From contig JBQTJM010000145.1 in assembly GCA_052387115.1 (NCBI GenBank), forward strand, positions 1-19,420: a DNA stretch of 19,420 nucleotides, in the 5' to 3' direction. The notes under the pieces are model-generated. The model did not search any database. It was not told where the DNA came from and saw nothing but the letters and a program-made list of their open reading frames with translations. Numbering within the stretch: position 1 is the first letter of the stretch; every line of letters begins with the position of its first letter. Both the position numbers and the translations under genes were made by a program. The DNA is from JACCXJ01 sp052387115. GTDB lineage: Bacteria > Pseudomonadota > Gammaproteobacteria > JACCXJ01. Below, one piece after another: positions 14,071-19,420 of the stretch.

Positions 14071-14216
14071 ATGCGGAATGGTGAAGGGCGAATGGTCCGG
14101 CTGGGCCCCAGCGATACTGACCACGGTCATAAATCGCCTCCTTAGATCCTCTCTCCTTCCGGGGGCGGGGGTCCGTGCGGCCCGCCAGACCGGCGCCGCG
14201 AGCACCTTGGTCAAAG

Positions 14217-14243
14217 TCTCCCCCTTCTGACAGAAGGGGGAGA
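14217..14243. repeat. Perfect 11-bp inverted repeat (hairpin)
   Basis: TCTCCCCCTTC (14217-14227) and GAAGGGGGAGA (14233-14243) flank the loop TGACA. It is a strong hairpin, followed by TTTAGAG rather than a clear U-tract. It may attenuate hisC-tyrA read-through or be part of a mobile palindromic repeat. Confidence 0.6.
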
Positions 14244-14319
14244 TTTAGAGGGGGAAAAGGGGTGTCAGTGCCTGAGACGAGCGCCGTCTTGAGCCCAAGC
14301 GCTTCGACCCCCTCCTAAC

Positions 14320-14403
14320 CTCCCCCATAGCAAGGGGGGGGGCAAAGGGGGGCTCCCCCATCGCAAGGGGGGAGGGCGAGGGGGGCTCCCCCTCGCAAGG
14401 GCG
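14320..14403. repeat. 33-bp tandem repeat, about 2.5 copies, G-tract rich
   Basis: Units begin at 14320, 14353 and 14386 with an exact 33-bp period. Each starts CTCCCCC, then AT(A/C)GCAA (the third copy lacks the A), then a long G-run. The first two full units differ at only a few positions, and the third is partial. Each unit can form a C-run/G-run hairpin. The plus strand carries at least four tracts of three or more G with short spacers between 14334 and 14385, a G-quadruplex-type pattern. Confidence 0.7.
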
Positions 14404-14508
14404 CTCCCGGGAGAGGGCCAGGGTGAGGGGATCAAGAAAGGGCGATTTGTGACTGTGCGTGGTATAGATTCAGAATGTTGACGCGCCGGACGGACTGAGA
14501 GGGCCCAT

Positions 14509-15411
14509 GTGCTGATCGAACGGCTCGCTCTCATCGGTGTCGGTCTCATCGGCGGCTCGCTGGCGCGCGCGCTCAGGACGGCCGGCACCTGTGGGTACGT
14601 CATCGGACAGGATATCGATCACGACCGCCTGGAACGGGCGCGCGGTCTGGGCATTATCGACGAATGCGCCCCCAACCTCGACGCGGCCGTGGCGGGGGCC
14701 GATGCCGTGGTCGTTGCCGTGCCGATCGGGGCGATCCGCGCCGTCTTCGAGGGGATCCGCCCGGGGCTGCCAACACGGGCCCTGGTGACCGACGTCGGCA
14801 GCGTCAAGGGCGCGGTGGTTGCCGCTGCCCGGGCGATGCTCGGCGCGCACCTGCCATACGTGGTACCGGGCCATCCGATCGCCGGAGCGGAGCACAGCGG
14901 GCTTGAGTCGTCTTCGGCCCAGCTCTTCGCCGGCCAACGGGTGATCCTGACGCCACTGCCGGAAACGATGCGCAGCGCTACGCAGCGGGTGCGGGTGCTG
15001 TGGGAGTCCGCCGGCGCCGAGGTCGAGGTCATGGAGGCCGACCGCCACGACGAGATACTGGCCGCGACCAGCCACCTGCCCCATGCGCTCGCCTGCGCCC
15101 TGGTCAATGCCGTGACCCACGTCGGCGGTCTGGAGGCGGCGCTGCGCTACACCGCCGGTGGGTTCGGGGACCTGACCCGCATCGCTTCGAGCAGCCCCGC
15201 GCTCTGGCACGACATCTTCCTGGCCAATCGCGAGCCTCTGTTCGCGGCCCTGGCGTGCTTTCAGGCCGAGATCGAGTCGATGCGCGAGGCCATCGCGCAC
15301 GGCGATGGCGAGGCGCTGCTCGCGAGCCTCTGCGATGCCAAGACGGTGCGGGATACCCTGGCCGCCGAGCGGCGATCGCGCCGTCTCGGGACATCCCCGC
15401 CCCGCCCATGA
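14509..15411 (+). CDS. tyrA: Prephenate dehydrogenase
   Basis: NAD(P)-dependent oxidative decarboxylation of prephenate (or arogenate), leading to tyrosine. The 300-residue product has the nucleotide-binding GVGLIGGSL (10-18), an acidic residue after the second strand (QDID, 34-37), TDVGSVKG (94-101), the catalytic HPIAGAEHSG (122-131), SHLPHALA (188-195) and the dimer-domain FGDLTRIASSSP. There is no fused ACT or chorismate mutase domain. The start is GTG 14509, with GAGAGGG 5 nt upstream; an ATG overlapping it is out of frame. It follows the repeat-rich spacer and is 23 bp before aroA. Confidence 0.95.
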   Translation: MLIERLALIGVGLIGGSLARALRTAGTCGYVIGQDIDHDRLERARGLGIIDECAPNLDAAVAGADAVVVAVPIGAIRAVFEGIRPGLPTRALVTDVGSVKGAVVAAARAMLGAHLPYVVPGHPIAGAEHSGLESSSAQLFAGQRVILTPLPETMRSATQRVRVLWESAGAEVEVMEADRHDEILAATSHLPHALACALVNAVTHVGGLEAALRYTAGGFGDLTRIASSSPALWHDIFLANREPLFAALACFQAEIESMREAIAHGDGEALLASLCDAKTVRDTLAAERRSRRLGTSPPRP

Positions 15412-15434
15412 CAATCAAGTAAAGAAGGCCCCAG

Positions 15435-16754
15435 ATGAGCCGGCTCATCATCGAAGGCGGCGGGAGGTTACGGGGGCGTGTGCGCGTCCCGGGCGACAAG
15501 TCCATCTCGCACCGGGCGGTCGTACTAAGCGCCATCGCCGAGGGCGTCACCGAGGTCGAGGGTTTCCTCGAGGGCGCGGACACGCTCGCCACGCTCGCGG
15601 CCTTTCGGTCCCTGGGGGTGGCGGTCGAGCATGCGGGGCCGGGGCGGCTCCGGATCGAGGGGCGTGGCCTGCACGGCCTGCATGCGCCGCCCGGTCCGCT
15701 CGATCTCGGCAACTCCGGGACCTCCATGCGGCTACTTGCCGGGCTCCTCGCGGGACAGACCTTCGATACCCTCCTGACCGGCGATGCGTCCCTCACGCGG
15801 CGGCCGATGCGCCGCGTCATCACGCCGCTGGAGCGCATGGGCGGCGCTATCTCATGCACGCCCGAGGGCACCGCACCACTCGTGATCCGGGGCGGCCGCG
15901 GTCTCTCGGGGATCGACTACGATCTGCCGATCGCGAGCGCGCAGGTCAAGTCGGCCGTGCTGCTCTGTGGCCTCTATGCCGAGGGGACGACCCGCGTGCG
16001 CGAGCCTGCACAGAGCCGCGACCACACCGAACGTATGTTGCGCCGCTTCGGAGCGGCCATCACCACCGAGGGGGGTGTCGTCCGACTCGCGCCCGGTATG
16101 CCGCTCGAGGCCACGCGCGTCGACGTCCCGGCGGATCTGTCCTCGGCGGCCTTCTTCCTGATCGGCGCCGCGATGAGCCCCGGCTCAGACCTGGTGATCG
16201 AGCACGTCGGGGTCAACCCGACGCGCACCGGGGTCCTGGACATCCTGCGTCTCATGGGCGCGGACATCGCGGTTTCGGAACCCGTTCCCTCGTCCTCTTG
16301 GGCCGACGAGGGCGGTGAGCCGGTGGCGGAGGTGCGTGTGCGCGGCGGCGCCCTGCGCGGGGTCGAGATCCCCGAGCGCCTGGTGCTGCTCGCCATCGAC
16401 GAATTTCCGGCGCTCTTCATCGCCGCGGCCGTGGCCCGCGGGGAGACTGTCCTGTCCGGTGCCGAAGAGCTGCGCCACAAGGAGAGCGATCGCATCGAGA
16501 CCATGGCGAGAGGCCTCCAAGCGCTCGGGATCGAGGCCCGCCCGACCGCCGAGGGCATCGTGATCCGAGGTGGCGCACTCCAAGGTGGCGTGGTGGACAG
16601 CGCCTCCGACCATCGCGTGGCGATGGCCTTCGCGATGGCAGGGCTTGCCGTCCGCGGCAGCATCGAGGTTGCCGATTGCGACAACATCGCGACGAGCTTT
16701 CCCGGCTTCGTCGAGGTGGCCGCGCGCGCTGGACTCCGGGTACGCTGGGCCTGA
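15435..16754 (+). CDS. aroA: 3-phosphoshikimate 1-carboxyvinyltransferase (EPSP synthase)
   Basis: Joins PEP to shikimate 3-phosphate, the sixth shikimate-pathway step. The 439-residue product shows GDKSISHR (20-27), LDLGNSGTSMRLL (89-101), RPMRRV (123-128), SAQVKSA (168-174), the catalytic DEFP (322-325), LRHKESDR (346-353) and SDHRVAMAFA (391-400). In the PEP loop the sequence is MRLL where E. coli-type enzymes have MRPL. That makes it closer to the Bacillus-like or class II form; class assignment needs alignment. The start is ATG 15435 after AGAAGG. Its 3' end overlaps the cmk reading frame. Confidence 0.96.
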   Translation: MSRLIIEGGGRLRGRVRVPGDKSISHRAVVLSAIAEGVTEVEGFLEGADTLATLAAFRSLGVAVEHAGPGRLRIEGRGLHGLHAPPGPLDLGNSGTSMRLLAGLLAGQTFDTLLTGDASLTRRPMRRVITPLERMGGAISCTPEGTAPLVIRGGRGLSGIDYDLPIASAQVKSAVLLCGLYAEGTTRVREPAQSRDHTERMLRRFGAAITTEGGVVRLAPGMPLEATRVDVPADLSSAAFFLIGAAMSPGSDLVIEHVGVNPTRTGVLDILRLMGADIAVSEPVPSSSWADEGGEPVAEVRVRGGALRGVEIPERLVLLAIDEFPALFIAAAVARGETVLSGAEELRHKESDRIETMARGLQALGIEARPTAEGIVIRGGALQGGVVDSASDHRVAMAFAMAGLAVRGSIEVADCDNIATSFPGFVEVAARAGLRVRWA

Positions 16755-17437
16755 GCACGCCGGCCCCGGTCATCGCGGTGGACGGCCCGAGCGGTACGGG
16801 CAAGGGGACCTTGTGCGTGCGGCTCGCCCGCCGCCTGGGCTGGCATTTCCTCGACAGCGGCGCCCTGTACCGGGTACTCGCGGCCCTCGCCGAGCGCTCC
16901 GGTGTCTCGCTGGGTGACGGCCCGGGACTCGCGCGGCTCGCAGCTCAGCTGGACATCGCCTTCCGAGAGGCGCACGGCGGCATCACCGTGCGCTGCAGCG
17001 GCGAGGACCTGACCGAGGTCGTGCGCACCGAGTCGTGCGGGGCGGCGGCCTCGAAAGTCGCGGCCCTGCCCGAGGTCCGGGCCGCCCTGCTGGCGGCGCA
17101 GAAGGGCTTCAGGCAGGTCCCGGGGCTGGTCGCCGACGGCCGCGATATGGGCACCGTCGTGTTTCCCGACGCGCGGCTCAAGGTGTTCCTGACGGCCAGC
17201 CCCGAGGCGCGCGCAGAGCGCCGCCATAACCAGTTGAAACAACAAGGGATAAATGTTATACTTAAAAATCTTCGCCGGGACATCGGGGAGCGCGATGTCC
17301 GGGACATCGCGCGCACGGTGTCCCCGTTACGGCCGGCACCCGACGCGGTGGTGATCGACACCTCTTGTCTGGGCATCGAAGCGGTCTTCGAGCATGTCGT
17401 GGCCCTGGTCCTGGACCGTGATCTCGGTCGCGGCTGA
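16676..17437 (+). CDS. cmk: Cytidylate kinase; start codon uncertain
   Basis: Phosphorylates CMP and dCMP to the diphosphates. Core motifs are the P-loop VDGPSGTGKGT, LDSGALYRV, DGRDMGTVVFPDA, and the lid and C-terminal segment ERDVRDIARTVSPLRPAPDA. The only standard start in frame is TTG 16676, giving 253 residues and a 79-nt overlap with aroA, with a GAGG 7 nt upstream. The family usually starts 4-8 residues before VIAVDGPSG. The codon there is CTG 16751, which overlaps the aroA TGA as CTGA and would give 228 residues (E. coli 227). I give the TTG coordinate; the kinase assignment itself is secure. The usual neighbour rpsA follows. Confidence 0.9.
   Translation: MRQHRDELSRLRRGGRARWTPGTLGLSTPAPVIAVDGPSGTGKGTLCVRLARRLGWHFLDSGALYRVLAALAERSGVSLGDGPGLARLAAQLDIAFREAHGGITVRCSGEDLTEVVRTESCGAAASKVAALPEVRAALLAAQKGFRQVPGLVADGRDMGTVVFPDARLKVFLTASPEARAERRHNQLKQQGINVILKNLRRDIGERDVRDIARTVSPLRPAPDAVVIDTSCLGIEAVFEHVVALVLDRDLGRG
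17234..17262 (+). promoter_or_regulatory. Sigma70-type promoter inside cmk, facing rpsA
   Basis: TTGAAA (17234-17239) and TATACT (17257-17262) are separated by exactly 17 bp, and each box matches consensus at 5 of 6 positions. They sit in an AT-rich patch within an otherwise GC-rich cmk gene, about 310 nt before the rpsA ATG. This would let S1 be expressed independently of the aromatic operon. Confidence 0.65.
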
Positions 17438-17478
17438 AGCCCGGTGGAGTACAATGCCGGCGCGTGACGGGATTGGGG

Positions 17479-17541
17479 GTGCCGAGGGCACGTTTTCGGA
17501 GGAGCCGAATGACAATTTTTGGCGAATGGCGATTCTTGTAA
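17479..17541 (+). promoter_or_regulatory. rpsA leader: hairpins and SD-equipped 10-codon mini-ORF
   Basis: GTGCC-GAG-GGCAC (17479-17491) is a small perfect hairpin followed by GTTTTC. Next, TCGG-AGGAG-CCGA (17496-17508) presents a perfect Shine-Dalgarno in its loop. It is followed at once by ATG 17509, which opens a frame reading MTIFGEWRFL and ending at TAA 17539-17541, 32 nt before rpsA. rpsA itself has no clear Shine-Dalgarno. A regulatory leader is likely; the mechanism is inferred. Confidence 0.5.
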
Positions 17542-17573
17542 AAAGGTTCGATTGACATAGGTTTGACTGAGAT

Positions 17574-19277
17574 ATGGGCGAGAGTTTCGCGGAGCTATTG
17601 GAACAGACGCAGGCAGACCAACACATGCGGCCGGGGACGATCGTCACCGGCACCGTGGTGGAGGTGAGACCGGACGGCGTGGTGGTCTATGCCGGCTTCA
17701 AATCGGAAGGTGTGATCCCGCTCGAGCAGTTCCGAAACGAGTTGGGCAAGGTCGATGTGAACGTCGGCGACCGCATCGATGTGGCGCTCGATGCCATCGA
17801 GGACGGTTTCGGGGCCACGCGCCTGTCGCGCGAGAAGGCCAAGAAGGCCATGGCCTGGAAGCGCCTCGAAGATGCCATGGGAGACGGCAGCCACGTGACC
17901 GGCACCATTACCGACAAAGTCAAGGGCGGGTTCACTGTCGAGATCGAGGACCTGCGCGCCTTCCTGCCCGGATCGCTCGTGGATGTCCGGCCGGTGCGCG
18001 ACACCAGCTACCTCGAGGGGAAGCCGTTGGAATTCAAGGTCATCAAGGTCGACCAACGCCGCAACAATATCGTGGTCTCGAGGCGCGCCGTGATGGAGAG
18101 CGAGAGCGGCGCCGAGCGCGAGAGCCTCCTGGATAGCCTGTCCGAAGGGGCGACGGTCAAGGGCGTGGTGAAGAACTTGACCGATTACGGCGCCTTCGTG
18201 GATCTGGGCGGCGTGGACGGCTTGCTGCACATCACCGACATGGCGTGGAAAAGGGTCAAACACCCGAGCGAGGTCGTGACCGTCGGTGACGAGATCGAGG
18301 TCAAGGTGCTCAAGTTCGACCGCGAACGCAACCGCGTCTCGCTCGGCTTGAAGCAGATGGGCGAAGACCCGTGGGTCAACCTCGGACGGCGCTATCCGCA
18401 GCGCACGCGCGTCTTCGGGAAGGTCACCAACGTCGCGGATTACGGGTGCTTCGTCGAGATCGAGCCGGGTGTCGAGGGGCTCGTACACGTCTCCGAGATG
18501 GACTGGACCAACAAGAACGTGCATCCCTCGAAGGTCGTCCACGTCGGCCAGGAGGTCGAGGCCATGGTGCTCGACATCGATGAAGAGCGCCGGCGTATCT
18601 CACTCGGCATCAAACATTGCCTGACCAATCCCTGGGAGGATTTCGCGGGCCGATACAGCAAGAACATGCGGGTGAGCGGGACCATCAAGTCCATCACCGA
18701 CTTCGGGGTTTTCATCGGGCTCGAGGGGGGGATCGACGGTCTGGTACACCTGTCGGACCTGTCCTGGTCCGTCACGGGCGACGAGGCGGTCCGGCAGTAC
18801 AAGCGCGGCCAGGAGATCGAGACCGTGGTGCTCGCCATCGACGCCGAGCGCGAACGCATCTCGCTCGGCATCAAACAACTGGAAAGGGACCCGTTCTCGG
18901 GCTTCCTCGCTGAGCATGAGAAGGGCACCCTGACGAGGGGCGTGGTGGAGAAAGTCGAGTCCCAGGGCGCCGTCGTCCGATTGGCCGACGGGGTGGAGGG
19001 CTATCTGCGCGCCTCGGAGCTGGCGCGACACCCGATCGACGACGCCCGCAAGATGCTCAAGGAAGGCCAGGAGATCGAGGCCTTGATCACGGGCGTGGAT
19101 CGCAAGAAGCGTAGTGTGTCGTTGTCCATCAAAGCCAGGGAGGCACGAGACGAGGCGCAGGCACTGGAGGCCTACGGGACGGGTGGCGCGATAACCACCA
19201 CCAAGCTCGGCGATCTCTTGAAGCAGCAGATGGACGGGGCCGAGTCGGCAGAGCGCTCGGCCCTGGACTCGGGCTGA
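17574..19277 (+). CDS. rpsA: 30S ribosomal protein S1
   Basis: mRNA-binding ribosomal protein required for initiation on structured messages. The 567-residue product (E. coli 557) has six S1 repeats at roughly 20-85, 106-170, 190-260, 277-346, 364-434 and 451-521. The most conserved stretches are AFLPGSLVDVRPVRDT, VKNLTDYGAFVDLGGVDGLL, HITDMAWKRVKHPSE and GLVHVSEMDWTNKNVHPSK. The start is ATG 17574, matching the family's MxESFAxL opening, with no strong Shine-Dalgarno. E. coli rpsA also lacks one and is autoregulated by S1. It is the last gene of the supraoperon; ihfB, the usual next gene, would be beyond the window. Confidence 0.98.
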   Translation: MGESFAELLEQTQADQHMRPGTIVTGTVVEVRPDGVVVYAGFKSEGVIPLEQFRNELGKVDVNVGDRIDVALDAIEDGFGATRLSREKAKKAMAWKRLEDAMGDGSHVTGTITDKVKGGFTVEIEDLRAFLPGSLVDVRPVRDTSYLEGKPLEFKVIKVDQRRNNIVVSRRAVMESESGAERESLLDSLSEGATVKGVVKNLTDYGAFVDLGGVDGLLHITDMAWKRVKHPSEVVTVGDEIEVKVLKFDRERNRVSLGLKQMGEDPWVNLGRRYPQRTRVFGKVTNVADYGCFVEIEPGVEGLVHVSEMDWTNKNVHPSKVVHVGQEVEAMVLDIDEERRRISLGIKHCLTNPWEDFAGRYSKNMRVSGTIKSITDFGVFIGLEGGIDGLVHLSDLSWSVTGDEAVRQYKRGQEIETVVLAIDAERERISLGIKQLERDPFSGFLAEHEKGTLTRGVVEKVESQGAVVRLADGVEGYLRASELARHPIDDARKMLKEGQEIEALITGVDRKKRSVSLSIKAREARDEAQALEAYGTGGAITTTKLGDLLKQQMDGAESAERSALDSG

Positions 19278-19296
19278 GAGGTTGTGAAAAAACCGT

Positions 19297-19396
19297 CGCG
19301 AGCGAAGGGAGGTCGCGTTCCGCCGGAGCGCAGGACCGTTTCGCCGGGAGCGAAACGGAGCTTTAGCCCCGAAGGGGCGAGTCTCACGGATGAGAC
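19297..19396 (+). other. Run of perfect short hairpins with GGA motifs downstream of rpsA (continues to edge)
   Basis: Successive stems are: CGCGA/TCGCG (19297-19317, loop with GGGAGG; alternative to the next); GCGTTCC/GGAGCGC (19315-19331); CCGTTTCGC/GCGAAACGG with loop CGGGA (19336-19358); GCCCC-GAA-GGGGC (19366-19378); and GTCTCA-CGGA-TGAGAC (19381-19396). GGA occurs about seven times between 19308 and 19407. It could be the rpsA terminator region, a dispersed repeat, or a CsrA/RsmA-binding RNA. The window end prevents a decision. Confidence 0.5.
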
Positions 19397-19420
19397 GAGC
19401 AACCGGAGTGTATGTTGAAA

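Larger units (their letters stand above)
14071..14508. other. 438-bp hisC-tyrA spacer filled with GC-rich repeats
   Basis: No gene is seen. The stretch holds a perfect 11-bp hairpin at 14217-14243, a 33-bp tandem repeat from 14320, and then a CTCCCGGGAGAGGGCCAGGG segment of the kind often found in dispersed repeats. A weak promoter-like pair TTGTGA ... CAGAAT lies near 14448-14477. The operon is otherwise tightly packed, so this looks like an insertion of repeat DNA. Confidence 0.55.

Noticed and set aside
13171..14214. 347-codon minus-strand frame opposite hisC
   Set aside because: Antisense to intact HisC motifs, with no recognisable domain.
14320..14403. CRISPR-like array
   Set aside because: The 33-bp units abut without variable spacers and no cas genes are present; it is a minisatellite.
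15974..17245. 423-codon minus-strand frame opposite aroA and cmk
   Set aside because: Shadow of two well-supported genes; low-complexity Arg/Ala/Pro composition.
17552..17557. Perfect -35 hexamer TTGACA just before rpsA
   Set aside because: There is no -10 at 16-18 bp; that position falls inside the rpsA start, so it cannot promote rpsA.

Overview
This is a GC-rich, densely coded chromosomal segment of a gammaproteobacterium. The protein families, the CCA-encoding tRNA and the gene order all fit that group. Three conserved neighbourhoods are joined here: rplM-rpsI; yggT-proC-yggS divergent from pilT-pilU, as in Pseudomonas; and the aromatic supraoperon pheA-hisC-tyrA-aroA-cmk-rpsA. The order resembles Pseudomonas and purple-sulfur-type relatives, but I cannot name a genus from sequence alone.

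Layout. On the minus strand, 1-3291 holds rplM-rpsI, tRNA-Gln(CTG) and a tail-specific protease (prc), whose C-terminus is cut by the window edge. On the plus strand at 3475-4137 is coq7 (ubiquinone hydroxylase). On the minus strand, 4223-6454 holds yggS-proC-yggT. A 240-bp divergent control region with three inverted repeats separates it from a plus-strand run of three type IV pilus retraction ATPases: pilT, pilU and a second pilU-like gene (6695-10069). A small accessory patch follows (about 10070-11750). It has a HigBA-type toxin-antitoxin pair, a small hypothetical ORF, a frameshifted small secreted protein and palindromic repeats, and it is bracketed by a 27-bp direct repeat whose left copy overlaps the pilU-like stop codon. 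The window ends with pheA-hisC-tyrA-aroA-cmk-rpsA (11780-19277) and the start of a structured GGA-rich hairpin run.

Functionally, PheA, HisC, TyrA and AroA cover the end of the shikimate pathway and the phenylalanine/tyrosine branches. Cmk and ribosomal protein S1 form the conserved distal pair. A good sigma70-type promoter lies inside cmk, and an SD-equipped mini-ORF lies in the rpsA leader. serC, which often precedes pheA, is absent at this position, and the accessory patch occupies the junction.

The most distinctive features are the third PilT/PilU-type ATPase; the bracketed accessory patch; repeated short tandem duplications at gene starts and spacers (11, 15, 20, 17, 15 and 33 bp); and GGA-loop hairpins upstream and downstream of rpsA. 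No integrase, transposase or CRISPR array was seen.
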